Positions 8,036 to 16,932 of a stretch of 64,000 bases of DNA are shown here, piece after piece. The stretch is from CAYMUC01 sp964471865 (GTDB lineage: Bacteria; Actinomycetota; Acidimicrobiia; Acidimicrobiales; Ilumatobacteraceae): NCBI GenBank assembly GCA_964471865.1, contig CAYYHU010000001.1, positions 1 through 64,000 of the forward strand, written 5' to 3'. The stretch's first letter is position 1; each line of letters begins with the position of its first letter. The notes under the pieces were generated by a model. It was not told the origin of the DNA. It worked only from the letters and a program-made list of their open reading frames with translations, and searched no databases. The position numbers were made by a program, and so were the translations under genes.

Positions 8036-9355
8036 TCAGGCGCTTCGAGCAGCCGCGAAACCGGCGTCGAGATCGGCGAGGATGTCCTCGATCGATTCGA
8101 GTCCGACACTCAAGCGGATGAGCCCGGGTGAGACACCTGAAGCGCTCTGCTCCTCGGGGGTCAACTGGCTGTGGGTGGTGCTCGCTGGATGGATCACCAG
8201 GCTGCGGACATCGCCGATGTTGGCGACGTGACTGTGCAGCTCGAGCCCTCCGACGAAGCGCTGACCGACCTCGAGACCACCGTCGATCTCGAAGGCCAGA
8301 ATCGAGCCATAACCGCGACCGCCGCCGTAGCGGGTGGCGCGCTCGTGATACGGACTCGTCGCGAGTCCGGCATAGTTCACCGATCGCACCTGATCATGGC
8401 CAGCGAGATATTCCGCGACGCGTTGGGCGTTCTGGAAATGACGTTCCATCCGCAACGACAAGGTCTCGATGCCCTGCAGGATCATGAACGCGTTGAAGGG
8501 CGAGATCGCCATCCCGAGGTCTCGCAACATCTGCACCCGAGCCTTGAGGATGTAGGACCCCGCACCCAGAGCCGGCCAGTATGCGAGCCCGTGATAACTC
8601 GGATCGGGTTCGGTGAAGTTCGGGAACCGGCCCGAGGCCGAAAAGTCGAACGTGCCACCATCCACGATCGCACCTGCGATCGAGGTCCCATGGCCCCCCA
8701 TGAACTTCGTCAGGCTGTGCACCACGATGTCGGCTCCCCATTCGAGGGGCCGAATCAGATACGGCGTGGGCACCGTGTTGTCCACGATCAAGGGCACACC
8801 GTGGGCATGGGCCACCCCGGCGACCCCTTCGATGTCGAGAACGTCGTTGTTCGGGTTCGGTAGGACTTCGCCATAGAAGGCCTTGGTGGTGTCGCGCACC
8901 GCCCGAGCCCACTGATCCAGATCATGGGGATCCTCGACGAAGGTGACCTCGATACCCATCTTGGGCAAGGTGTGATGGAAGAGGTTGTAGGTCCCGCCGT
9001 AGAGAGACGGGGACGCCACGACATGATCGCCAGCCTCGGCGAGGGTCAGGATCGCGAGGGTTTCAGCCGCCTGCCCCGAGGCCACCGCCAGAGTGCCCGG
9101 AAGACCGATCGCTGTCGTGCATCCCCCTTCGAGAGCGTTGACCCGGGCTTCGAGAGCGGCCTGGGTCGGATTCATGATCCGGGTGTAGATGTTGCCGACC
9201 TCGGCGAGAGCGAAGAGGTTGGCCGCATGCTCGGCATCACGGAACTCGAAACTCGTCGTCTGGTAGATCGGAACCGCCCGCGCCCCCGTGGTCGGATCAG
9301 GCTCTCCTCCGACATGGATCTGACGGGTTTCGAAACCCCACTGTGACTGGCTCAT
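8036..9355 (-). CDS. metY: O-acetylhomoserine sulfhydrylase
   Basis: A 439-residue Cys/Met metabolism PLP enzyme. It converts O-acetylhomoserine plus sulfide to homocysteine. Visible features are the N-terminal GFETRQIHVGGEPDP, VPIYQTTSFEF, the Tyr/Arg segment IYTRIMNPT and the PLP-lysine site VVHSLTKFMGGHG. Length is that of MetY rather than the shorter MetB/MetC. The ATG at 9355 has an AGGAGG ribosome site about 9 nt upstream. Confidence 0.93.
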   Translation of the reverse strand: MSQSQWGFETRQIHVGGEPDPTTGARAVPIYQTTSFEFRDAEHAANLFALAEVGNIYTRIMNPTQAALEARVNALEGGCTTAIGLPGTLAVASGQAAETLAILTLAEAGDHVVASPSLYGGTYNLFHHTLPKMGIEVTFVEDPHDLDQWARAVRDTTKAFYGEVLPNPNNDVLDIEGVAGVAHAHGVPLIVDNTVPTPYLIRPLEWGADIVVHSLTKFMGGHGTSIAGAIVDGGTFDFSASGRFPNFTEPDPSYHGLAYWPALGAGSYILKARVQMLRDLGMAISPFNAFMILQGIETLSLRMERHFQNAQRVAEYLAGHDQVRSVNYAGLATSPYHERATRYGGGRGYGSILAFEIDGGLEVGQRFVGGLELHSHVANIGDVRSLVIHPASTTHSQLTPEEQSASGVSPGLIRLSVGLESIEDILADLDAGFAAARSA

Positions 9356-9390
9356 GGCGACAGGTCCTCCTGGTGACGGTGCGAGCCGAG

Positions 9391-9419
9391 ACGCTACGAG
9401 ACGAAAGTTGACCAGTCAA
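9391..9419 (-). promoter_or_regulatory. metY promoter with overlapping palindrome
   Basis: On the minus strand TTGACT (9414-9419) and TAGCGT (9391-9396) are spaced by 17 bp. The -35 is embedded in the 12-bp palindrome TTGACCAGTCAA at 9408-9419. A dimeric repressor bound there would block RNA polymerase; its identity cannot be told. No SAM riboswitch core is visible in this leader. Confidence 0.5.
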
Positions 9420-9460
9420 GTCGGGAATTAGAGCCGAAGGTGAAGTCGAGGCTCGGACTC

Positions 9461-10930
9461 TCAACTCCGACTCGCCGACCCCACTGCCGATGCGACCACG
9501 CCACCGGCCCGACGCAGACGGCGAGCCGCGATCGCCGCGATCACTCCGACGATCACCGAGAATCCGGTCACGACGCCCAGACCGTCACCGATCGCGTCAC
9601 CGGTTTCAGCATCGAGCGTCGCGGCGGACTCGCTCGATCCCTCCGACAAGGCCTCGCGCACCGCCTCCACATCGCCGATCTGGGCTCCCACGACGCCAAG
9701 GAGGATGGCACCTCCGATTGCTACCGAGAACGTGATCGCCACCGTGCGCACGAACTGATGCGTGCTCGTCACCCGTCCCATCTCCTCGGGGGCGCTGACC
9801 GACTGCATGAGGGTCAGCCCGGCTGTGGAAGTCAGTCCGATCGCGACTCCCATGAGACCAAACGCCGTGAAAATCCCCACTAAAGGCCCGTCGAACGCGA
9901 TGCCGAGGCCCGCCAAGGCGGCCGCCACGGGCATCAACGAGGTCCCGATCACCGCGGCGCGCGCCTCACCCCACCGCGACGCGTTACGACTGAACACGAA
10001 CGCCCCCACGGTCCATCCCACCGTCAAGAACACCAACGAGAACGCCGCGAAGGCCTCGGAGCGATCGCGAGCGATACGGACATAGAGCGGGAGGTAGTTG
10101 TCAGCCGCGAGTCCGGCGACGAGCACCGCAGCCGTGGTGACATGGATCCACACCAACGGCGAATCCCGAAGATGTGAACGCCTCACGACTGGATCAGCGA
10201 TACGTCCGGCTCGGCGCCATGACGCCACCACGGCGATGACGGCCACGATTCCCGCGATGATGACCGCAGGCCATCGACGAGCGATCTCAGAGACCGCGAC
10301 CAGCGAGGCCGCAACCAGCAGCGCCCACCAACCGACACCGATCGCGTCGATTCTGATGCGTTGGGGACGAGACCGGGTGGAGGGCAACGACGACCATCCC
10401 GCGAGGATCGCGACTGCGGTGAGAGGCAACTGGATCGCGAACACCCATCGCCACGTCGCCACCGACAACACGAGCCCGGCGATGGCTGGACCCCCGAAAC
10501 CCATGAGCCCCCACACCATCGAGTTGGCCGCAAATGCTCGGGGCCGCAACGACGCCGGATAGGCCAGACCGACCGAGGCCAGAGCCACGGCGATGACGAG
10601 ACCGCCTCCCAGACCCTGCAGGGCGCGTGCGACGACGAGTGCCGGCATCGTCGGAGCCACCGCGGCTGCGGCACTGGTGATGAGGAACCAGAGCCCTGTC
10701 ACCCGAAAGGTGCGTCGCACCCCGATCGCATCGATGACCGGACCCGCCACGACCACCGCTATGGCCGAGGTACCCAGATACGCGGTCACCACCCAGGGCA
10801 GCCAAGCGACAGCGCCGAGATCCTCAGCGACATCGGGAAGTGCCGCCACCACCCCGAGACCGTCGAACGCGGCAAGCGCGACCACCGTCAGGTTCGCCAA
10901 GGTCACAGCACCATGGCGCCGAGACCACAA
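9461..10930 (-). CDS. MFS transporter (DHA2-like drug exporter)
   Basis: A 489-residue inner-membrane transporter with about 14 hydrophobic segments, in keeping with the EmrB/QacA type. Segments such as WLPWVVTAYLGTSAIAVVVAG (truncated here) and ALQGLGGGLVIAVALASVG match the family's conserved loops. The substrate is unknown. The furthest in-frame start is a TTG at 10930, which lies inside the ilvC-side hairpin; a GTG at 10906 placed right before the first membrane span is a good alternative. Confidence 0.85.
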   Translation of the reverse strand: MWSRRHGAVTLANLTVVALAAFDGLGVVAALPDVAEDLGAVAWLPWVVTAYLGTSAIAVVVAGPVIDAIGVRRTFRVTGLWFLITSAAAAVAPTMPALVVARALQGLGGGLVIAVALASVGLAYPASLRPRAFAANSMVWGLMGFGGPAIAGLVLSVATWRWVFAIQLPLTAVAILAGWSSLPSTRSRPQRIRIDAIGVGWWALLVAASLVAVSEIARRWPAVIIAGIVAVIAVVASWRRAGRIADPVVRRSHLRDSPLVWIHVTTAAVLVAGLAADNYLPLYVRIARDRSEAFAAFSLVFLTVGWTVGAFVFSRNASRWGEARAAVIGTSLMPVAAALAGLGIAFDGPLVGIFTAFGLMGVAIGLTSTAGLTLMQSVSAPEEMGRVTSTHQFVRTVAITFSVAIGGAILLGVVGAQIGDVEAVREALSEGSSESAATLDAETGDAIGDGLGVVTGFSVIVGVIAAIAARRLRRAGGVVASAVGSASRS

Positions 10931-10962
10931 TCCGCCCCCGGCCGCAGGCTCGGGGGCGGATT
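10929..10962 (-). terminator. Strong hairpin after ilvC
   Basis: AATCCGCCCCCG at 10929-10940 pairs perfectly with CGGGGGCGGATT at 10951-10962, a 12-bp GC-rich stem with a 10-nt loop. It sits just beyond the ilvC stop and lacks a T-run, as many actinobacterial terminators do. It overlaps the earliest possible start of the downstream MFS gene. Confidence 0.65.
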
Positions 10963-10985
10963 CGTGGGATACGGATTCGGTCAGA

Positions 10986-12014
10986 TCAGCCGCCCGATGC
11001 GTCGGCGACTTTGGTCTTGCCCGCCGAGATCCAGGGCATCATCGAACGAAGGCGGCCCCCGACGTCTTCGATCGGATGCGCCTTGCCCTGTTCCTGGAGC
11101 CGCTTGTAGTTGGCGCGACCGGATTCGCTCTCCGCGATCCACTCATCAGCGAACTGACCCGACTGGATCTCGCCGAGGATGGCGCGCATCTCCGCTTTGG
11201 TGGCGTCGGTGATGATGCGAGGGCCACGGGTGAGATCCCCGTATTCGGCGGTGTCCGAAATCGAATACCGCATACCCGCGATCCCTTCCTCGTACATGAG
11301 GTCGACGATCAGCTTCACCTCGTGGAGACATTCGAAATAGGCCATCTCAGGCGCGTATCCGGCTTCGACCAGCGTTTCGAATCCGGCCTGGACGAGCGCG
11401 GTGAGGCCACCACACAACACGACCTGCTCACCGAAGAGATCGGTTTCGGTCTCCTCGGGGAAGGTGGTCTCGATCACACCGGCGCGGGTGCCACCGATCG
11501 CATCGGCATACGACATGGCCACCGCCTTGGCCTGGCCGGTGGCATCGGCAGCGACCGCGATGAGAGCGGGGACTCCGCCGCCCTCGGTATAGGTGCGCCG
11601 TACCAGATGGCCGGGACCCTTGGGGGCGATCATGATCACGTCACAACCCTCGGGAGCCGCGATCCGTCCGAAGCGAACGTTGAAGCCATGAGCGAACGCA
11701 ATGGCCTTGCCCGGGGTCATATGAGGAGCGATGTGCTCGTCGAAGATCCGCTTCTGCTCGGTGTCGGGAGCCAGGATCATGATGACGTCGGCATAGGCCG
11801 AGGCATCGTCGATCGACATGACCCGCAGACCCTGGGAGGCGGCCTTGGCCGCCGAGGAGGATCCCTCGCGCAGACCGACCACCACGTCGACACCGGAGTC
11901 CTTGAGGTTCAGCGCATGCGCATGACCCTGGGATCCGTAGCCGATGATGGCCACCTTCTTGTTGCGGATCAACGAGGGATCTGCATCGGCCTCGTAGTAC
12001 ACGTTCGCTGCCAT
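10986..12014 (-). CDS. ilvC: Ketol-acid reductoisomerase (NADP+)
   Basis: A 342-residue class I KARI, the second common step of valine and isoleucine synthesis. The N-terminal Rossmann motif VAIIGYGSQGHAHALNL and the C-terminal helical segments AYFECLHEVKLIVDLMYEEG and MRYSISDTAEYGDL are clear. The ATG at 12014 overlaps the ilvN stop (TGATG); a GAAAGG ribosome site precedes it. Third gene of ilvBNC. Confidence 0.96.
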   Translation of the reverse strand: MAANVYYEADADPSLIRNKKVAIIGYGSQGHAHALNLKDSGVDVVVGLREGSSSAAKAASQGLRVMSIDDASAYADVIMILAPDTEQKRIFDEHIAPHMTPGKAIAFAHGFNVRFGRIAAPEGCDVIMIAPKGPGHLVRRTYTEGGGVPALIAVAADATGQAKAVAMSYADAIGGTRAGVIETTFPEETETDLFGEQVVLCGGLTALVQAGFETLVEAGYAPEMAYFECLHEVKLIVDLMYEEGIAGMRYSISDTAEYGDLTRGPRIITDATKAEMRAILGEIQSGQFADEWIAESESGRANYKRLQEQGKAHPIEDVGGRLRSMMPWISAGKTKVADASGG

Positions 12015-12565
12015 CAACTTGCCTTTCTGGTGGTGGTCCGGGTGCGGGTATCGCGTTCGAGACGCGGCAGCGCGACCCGGCCGGTGCGCTGCAGTTCGAT
12101 GATCGAATGGGCTCGGAGGAGATCCTCGAAGTCGTCGAGTTTGTCAGGGTGACCGTCCAAGGACACCGTGATCGCGTCGGTTCCGACCGCGAGGATCTTG
12201 CCTTCGAAGATATTGGTCAACTCGACGATCTGACCGCGTGACTCCGCGGAGACCGACAGGGTGGCGAGCAACAGTTCCCGCTCCACCGACCGGCGAGGGT
12301 CCAACTCGGAGATCTTCACGACGTCGATCAACTTGAACAACTGTTTCGTGATCTGCTCGAGCGGCGTCGAGGCGACGTCCACCACGATGGTGATGCGCGA
12401 CTGGGCCGGATCCTCGGTCGGAGCGACCGCCAGACTGAAGATGTTGAAGCCGCGCCGAGCGAACAGCGACGCGACCCGGGCGAGAACGCCGGGCCGGTTC
12501 TGCACGAGCACCGACAAGATGTGATGCGGCGGATTCGTGAGCGGGGCCGGCACGATCGCGGTCAT
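12014..12565 (-). CDS. ilvN: Acetolactate synthase small (regulatory) subunit
   Basis: A 183-residue regulatory subunit with an N-terminal ACT domain, seen as LSVLVQNRPGVLARVASLFARRGFN split over residues ~17-40, and a C-terminal ALS_ss_C domain. It confers feedback control by valine on IlvB. Its start overlaps the ilvB stop (ATGA) and its stop overlaps the ilvC start. Confidence 0.96.
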   Translation of the reverse strand: MTAIVPAPLTNPPHHILSVLVQNRPGVLARVASLFARRGFNIFSLAVAPTEDPAQSRITIVVDVASTPLEQITKQLFKLIDVVKISELDPRRSVERELLLATLSVSAESRGQIVELTNIFEGKILAVGTDAITVSLDGHPDKLDDFEDLLRAHSIIELQRTGRVALPRLERDTRTRTTTRKAS

Positions 12566-14310
12566 CGCAGCGCGTCCTTCCGATGGGCTTGGGAGGCCGG
12601 GAGAATGATGTCGTCGTTGCTCTGGCCCGCAGGGACCATCGGGAACACCTTCTCCCCGGCGTCCACGCGGAACTCGACCACCACGGGTCGATCATCGATC
12701 GAGTTGGCCTTGTCCACGGCGGCCTGGGCCTCCTCGGGACTTTCGACGCGGATACCCACACAGCCCATCGCTTCGGCCCACTTGACGAAGTCGGGTAGAT
12801 CCGGTGAGAGATAGACCTCGGAGTAGCGCTCCTCGTAGAACATCTCCTGCCACTGGCGCACCATGCCGAGATAGGAGTTGTTGAGGATCCCGACCTTGAT
12901 CGGAATCCGCTCGGTGGCGGCCGTGACCAGTTCCTGAGCGGTCATCTGGAAACACCCGTCCCCGTCGATCGCCCACACCGTCGAGCCGGGCTTACCGACT
13001 TTGGCGCCGATCGCAGCAGGAACCGAGAACCCCATGGTTCCAAGCCCACCCGAGTTCACCCAGGTATAGGGCTCGTTGAAATGCCAATACTGCGAGGACC
13101 ACATCTGATGCTGGCCCACGCCTGACACCAGGATCGTTCCCTCAGGAGCCGAGTCCCGAAGAACCTCGAGACAGAACTGGGGCTTGAGCGCCTCGCCGGG
13201 TTCGGAGGGTTCGTAGCTGTAGGGGAACTGTTCCTGCCATCCGCTGATCCGACTCCGCCACGCCGAGGTGTCGGCCTGGGTGGCCCCCGAGGCCATCAGG
13301 TCCCGCAACGCGATGATGATCTCCTCGATGACGAGTCGACAATCGCCCACGATGGGAACGTCGGGTCGACGAACCTTGCCTTGCTCGGCCGGATCGATGT
13401 CGACGTGGATGACCTTGGCCTCAGGGGCGAAACTCGAGACCTTGCCGGTGATGCGGTCGTCGAAGCGAGCCCCGAGCGTGATCAAGAGATCCGACTTCTG
13501 AAGCGCGGTCACGGCGGTGGCATTGCCATGCATGCCCGGCATTCCCAGACACAGTGGATGATTGTCGGGGAACGCGCCTCGAGCCATCAGCGTGGTGACG
13601 ACGTGGATCTGGGTCATCTCGGCGAGTTCGCGTAACGCCTCGGCGGCGCGAGCCTTGAGGATGCCTCCGCCGACGTAGAGCACAGGACGCTCCGCCGCGA
13701 GGATCATCCGAGCCGCTTCTTTGATCATGCGGGGATGACCCTTGGTCGTGGGCCGATATCCCGGCAGGGAGTCGTAGACCTCGGCGTCGGTGGGCCAATG
13801 CCATTCCATCGAGGCTTGCAAGATGTCCTTGGGCACATCCACGAGCACCGGACCCGGACGGCCAGTCGTCGCTATGTGGAAGGCCTGACGAATCGCGAGG
13901 GGCAGTTCCTCGGGCGTCATGACGAGCTCGTTGTGCTTGGTCGCCGACCGCGTGATTCCGACGGTGTCGCATTCCTGGAAGGCATCGGTTCCAATCGCCG
14001 CGGTTCCGACCTGGCCGGTGATGCACACCATCGGAATCGAATCCATGTAGGCATCCATCAGCGGCGTGACCATGTTGGTGGCGGCCGGACCGCTCGTGAC
14101 CATGGCGACTCCGGGGCGGCCCGTCACATGGGCATACCCCTCGGCCATATGACCCGCACCCTGTTCGTGGCGCACGAGGATGTGACGGATCGAGGAATCG
14201 AGCAGCGGATCGTAGGCGGGGAGGATGCAGCCGCCAGGCAGGCCGAACACGACGTCGACCTGCTCCATTTCCAAAGCTCGGATGAGCGCCTGGGCACCGG
14301 TGATCTTCAT
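12562..14310 (-). CDS. ilvB: Acetolactate synthase large (catalytic) subunit
   Basis: A 582-residue thiamine-diphosphate enzyme that makes acetolactate or acetohydroxybutyrate. It shows FGLPGGCILPAYD, the catalytic-Glu segment RHEQGAGHMAEGYA, the FAD-domain region and the ThDP-binding GDGCFQMTAQEL near the C terminus. The frame stays open to 14400, but the ATG at 14310 has an AAGGAG ribosome site 7 nt upstream, and the sequence above it contains the attenuator-like hairpin, so 14310 is chosen. Confidence 0.96.
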   Translation of the reverse strand: MKITGAQALIRALEMEQVDVVFGLPGGCILPAYDPLLDSSIRHILVRHEQGAGHMAEGYAHVTGRPGVAMVTSGPAATNMVTPLMDAYMDSIPMVCITGQVGTAAIGTDAFQECDTVGITRSATKHNELVMTPEELPLAIRQAFHIATTGRPGPVLVDVPKDILQASMEWHWPTDAEVYDSLPGYRPTTKGHPRMIKEAARMILAAERPVLYVGGGILKARAAEALRELAEMTQIHVVTTLMARGAFPDNHPLCLGMPGMHGNATAVTALQKSDLLITLGARFDDRITGKVSSFAPEAKVIHVDIDPAEQGKVRRPDVPIVGDCRLVIEEIIIALRDLMASGATQADTSAWRSRISGWQEQFPYSYEPSEPGEALKPQFCLEVLRDSAPEGTILVSGVGQHQMWSSQYWHFNEPYTWVNSGGLGTMGFSVPAAIGAKVGKPGSTVWAIDGDGCFQMTAQELVTAATERIPIKVGILNNSYLGMVRQWQEMFYEERYSEVYLSPDLPDFVKWAEAMGCVGIRVESPEEAQAAVDKANSIDDRPVVVEFRVDAGEKVFPMVPAGQSNDDIILPASQAHRKDALR

Positions 14311-14358
14311 GACATGGCTCCTTGGGGCGGAAGCGTACGGCGGGATGGGGACGGGGCG

Positions 14359-14390
14359 GAAAAACGAAGCGACCTCCCTTGCGGGAGGCC
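14359..14390 (-). terminator. ilvBNC attenuator hairpin
   Basis: On the minus strand GGCCTCCC and GGGAGGTC form an 8-bp stem (one G-T pair) with a GCAA loop, at 14371-14390. After 8 further nt comes a run of five T at 14360-14364. It lies between the leader peptide and the ilvB ribosome site, which is the arrangement expected of a transcription attenuator. The gap between stem and T-run makes it less than ideal. Confidence 0.55.
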
Positions 14391-14425
14391 GGGGGCGCAC
14401 AGGGATGCAGATCCGGTGCGCCGGT

Positions 14426-14458
14426 TCAGATACCTACGAGTTCGGGCGACGTGGACAT
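14426..14458 (-). CDS. ilvB leader peptide (BCAA-codon leader)
   Basis: A 10-codon ORF encoding MSTSPELVGI, with codons for Leu, Val and Ile clustered just before the stop. It is too short for normal gene calling. The ATG is 9 nt behind a CACACT -10 and directly follows GGAGGTG, too close for a normal ribosome site, so translation is probably leaderless. Position and composition fit a ribosome-stalling leader that senses BCAA-tRNA charging for ilvBNC. Confidence 0.6.
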   Translation of the reverse strand: MSTSPELVGI

Positions 14459-14467
14459 CACCTCCGA

Positions 14468-14496
14468 AGTGTGCCACGCCCCCGCACGGACCGCAA
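14468..14496 (-). promoter_or_regulatory. ilvBNC promoter
   Basis: TTGCGG (14491-14496) and CACACT (14468-14473) are separated by exactly 17 bp on the minus strand. Transcription would begin at or next to the leader peptide start at 14458. Confidence 0.5.
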
Positions 14497-14590
14497 CCAG
14501 GATGGGGGCCGAGTCGCCGCTACGAGCTCAGAGAAACGTTCCGATCACGCCAGTAGGCACTCCGTCATGGCGTCGTTGATCACTCCGGGA

Positions 14591-15481
14591 TCACATCACG
14601 CCTTGGAGCCGGGCGGCAGTGAGGGTGTTTTCGAGCAGACAGGCGATGGTCATGGGTCCGGTGCCTCCCGGCATGGGCGTGATCGCCCCCGCCACCTTCT
14701 CGACGGCATCGAAGTCGACGTCACCCACGATCCCGGCCTCGGAACGCGAAATACCGACATCGATGACGGTCGCCCCCGCTGACACATGATCGGCGGTGAT
14801 CATCCGCGCCTGCCCCGCGGCGGCCACGATGATGTCGGCCGAGCGGCAGATCTCCACGAGGTCACCACTGCGACTGTGCGCCAGAGTCACCGTCGCATCG
14901 ATCCCCTTTCGGGCCAGGAGCAATGCTGCGGGCAACCCCACCAGGCTCGAGCGCCCGATCACCACGGCGCGCCGGCCTGCAGTAGGGATCGCATGATGCT
15001 CGAGCAGTCGAAGAACGCCGAGCGGGGTGCAGGGCACCAGCCCGGGAGTCCCTCGAACGAGACGGCCCAGTGAGACCTCGGTGAGCCCGTCGACGTCTTT
15101 GTCCGCCGGGACATGCGCCAGGACCGCGTCGAAATCGAGGCCACCGGGAAGTGGACTCTGCACCAGGATCCCGTGCACTCCCGCATCGGCGGCCAGACCC
15201 GCCACGAGGTCTTCGACCTGGGCTTGGGATGCGGTGGCGGGAAGGGTCTCGTTACGCGAGATCATCCCCGCTTTCTCGGCTTGACGATGCTTGTTGCGCA
15301 CATACACCTGGGAGGGACCGTCATCACCGACGAGCACTGTCGCCAGACACACCGGCGGCGAACCTGCAGCCTCGATCTCGGTGCGCAAACGGGCCACGAT
15401 GCGATCTCGGAGCGCGTTGCCGTCCATCAGGATCGCTCCCGAGGGGGTCCGGGCTGCGGCGGGGTCAGAGGTGGTGCTCAC
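14591..15481 (-). CDS. folD: Bifunctional methylenetetrahydrofolate dehydrogenase / methenyltetrahydrofolate cyclohydrolase
   Basis: A 296-residue cytosolic enzyme of one-carbon metabolism. The segments VYVRNKHRQAEKAGM, ILVQSPLPGGLD, DKDVDGL, PCTPLGVLRLLEHH, VVIGRSSLVGLP and the C-terminal ITPMPGGTGPMT are the family hallmarks. The frame is open far upstream into the antisense of the inositol-phosphate synthase gene, but FolD length and a TACCAT box 7 nt before the GTG at 15481 place the start there. Confidence 0.93.
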   Translation of the reverse strand: MSTTSDPAAARTPSGAILMDGNALRDRIVARLRTEIEAAGSPPVCLATVLVGDDGPSQVYVRNKHRQAEKAGMISRNETLPATASQAQVEDLVAGLAADAGVHGILVQSPLPGGLDFDAVLAHVPADKDVDGLTEVSLGRLVRGTPGLVPCTPLGVLRLLEHHAIPTAGRRAVVIGRSSLVGLPAALLLARKGIDATVTLAHSRSGDLVEICRSADIIVAAAGQARMITADHVSAGATVIDVGISRSEAGIVGDVDFDAVEKVAGAITPMPGGTGPMTIACLLENTLTAARLQGVM

Positions 15482-15589
15482 AGCATCGATGGTACGACGT
15501 GGGAGTAGGGCGTAGCCTGTTGCGCGCCCTCCCTCCGTGGAGCTACGACAACGATGGGTGTGCCCAACCGGGCGCCCGCAGGAGAACTC

Positions 15590-16915
15590 ATGACCACTCC
15601 GACTCCCCAGATCGCACCCGCTGACGGCCGCCTCGGCGTGCTCGTCGTCGGTCTCGGCGCCGTGTCTTCGACACTCATCGCCGGGGTCGAGCTCGCGAAG
15701 CGCGGTCTTGCCGCCCCGATCGGATCGCTTGCCCAACTCGACACGATCCGACTCGGCAAGCGCACTGAGGGCCGCAATCCGGCGATCAGGGACTTCGTTC
15801 CTCTCACCCCCCTGGACGATCTCGTCTTTGGCGCCTGGGATCCGTTCCCCGACGACGCCTATGTCGCTGCGACCCGCGCCGGAGTGCTCGAAGGCCCCAA
15901 GCACATCGAGGCGATCGCGGACGCACTGCGGGATGTTCGCCCGATGCCTGCAGCCTTCGACCGCCGGTACGTGAAGAACATCGATGCCGACAACGTTCTG
16001 GGAACGGTGTCCAAGCGAGCGATGCTCGAAGCGATCCGCGCCGATATCAACCGGTTCCGTGAGGAGAAGAAGGTCGAACGGGTCGTCATGATCTGGGCGG
16101 CATCCACCGAGGTGTTCATCGAGCCCGGCCCCGCCCACCTCGATCTCGAATCCTTCGAAAAGGCCATCGACGCAGATGATCCTTCGATCGCGCCGTCGAT
16201 GCTCTACGCCTATGCCGCCATTCTCGAAGGCGTCCCCTTCGCGAATGGAGCACCGAATCTGTGCGTGGACACCCCGGTGTTGCGCCAGCTCGCCACCGAA
16301 CGGGGGGTGCCGATCAGCGGTAAGGACTTCAAGACCGGTCAGACCCTCGTCAAGACCGTCCTCGCCCCGATGATCAAGGCCCGCATGCTCGGGCTGTCCG
16401 GCTGGTACTCGACCAACATCCTCGGCAACCGGGACGGGGAGGTCCTCGACGATCCCGAGAGCTTCAAGACCAAAGAAGAGTCCAAGCTCGGTGTCCTCGA
16501 ACACATCCTGCAGCCCGATCGCTTCCCCGAGTTGTACGGCAACGTGTTCCACAAGGTGCGGATCAACTACTACCCGCCCCGAGGCGACAACAAAGAGGGC
16601 TGGGACAACATCGACATCTTCGGATGGTTGGGGTATCCGATGCAGATCAAGGTCGACTTCTTGTGTCGAGATTCGATCCTGGCCGCTCCCCTCGCCCTCG
16701 ACTTGGTGCTGTTCTCCGACCTCGCTCATCGAGCCGGGCTCGGCGGTATCCAGGAATGGCTGAGCTTCTACTACAAGAGCCCTCAGGTCGCTCCCGGTCT
16801 GTATCCCGAACACGATCTGTTCATCCAGCTCTCGAAGTTGAAGAACACGCTGCGCTGGATGATGGGTGAGGACCAGATCACCCATCTCGGCCGCGAGTAC
16901 TACGACGAGGCCTGA
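15590..16915 (+). CDS. ino1: Inositol-3-phosphate synthase
   Basis: A 441-residue NAD-dependent enzyme that makes 1L-myo-inositol-1-phosphate from glucose-6-phosphate, feeding phosphatidylinositol and probably mycothiol. Seen are LGVLVVGLGAVSSTLIAGV, WAASTEVF, SGKDFKTGQTLVKTVLAPM, SGWYSTNILGNRDG and YYPPRGDNKEGWDNIDIFGW (each partial here). It matches actinobacterial MIPS in length. The ATG at 15590 has an AGGAGA ribosome site; an in-frame upstream ATG at 15554 lacks one. Confidence 0.93.
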   Translation: MTTPTPQIAPADGRLGVLVVGLGAVSSTLIAGVELAKRGLAAPIGSLAQLDTIRLGKRTEGRNPAIRDFVPLTPLDDLVFGAWDPFPDDAYVAATRAGVLEGPKHIEAIADALRDVRPMPAAFDRRYVKNIDADNVLGTVSKRAMLEAIRADINRFREEKKVERVVMIWAASTEVFIEPGPAHLDLESFEKAIDADDPSIAPSMLYAYAAILEGVPFANGAPNLCVDTPVLRQLATERGVPISGKDFKTGQTLVKTVLAPMIKARMLGLSGWYSTNILGNRDGEVLDDPESFKTKEESKLGVLEHILQPDRFPELYGNVFHKVRINYYPPRGDNKEGWDNIDIFGWLGYPMQIKVDFLCRDSILAAPLALDLVLFSDLAHRAGLGGIQEWLSFYYKSPQVAPGLYPEHDLFIQLSKLKNTLRWMMGEDQITHLGREYYDEA

Positions 16916-16932
16916 GCCCTCGCGCTCGCGTC

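Noticed and set aside
9356..9460. SAM riboswitch in the metY leader
   Set aside because: No SAM-I, SAM-II or SAM-IV core sequence is present; a promoter with a palindrome explains the region.
14591..16885. 764-codon open frame covering folD and beyond
   Set aside because: Only the first 891 bp from the stop (to 15481) resemble FolD; the rest is the antisense of the inositol-phosphate synthase gene.
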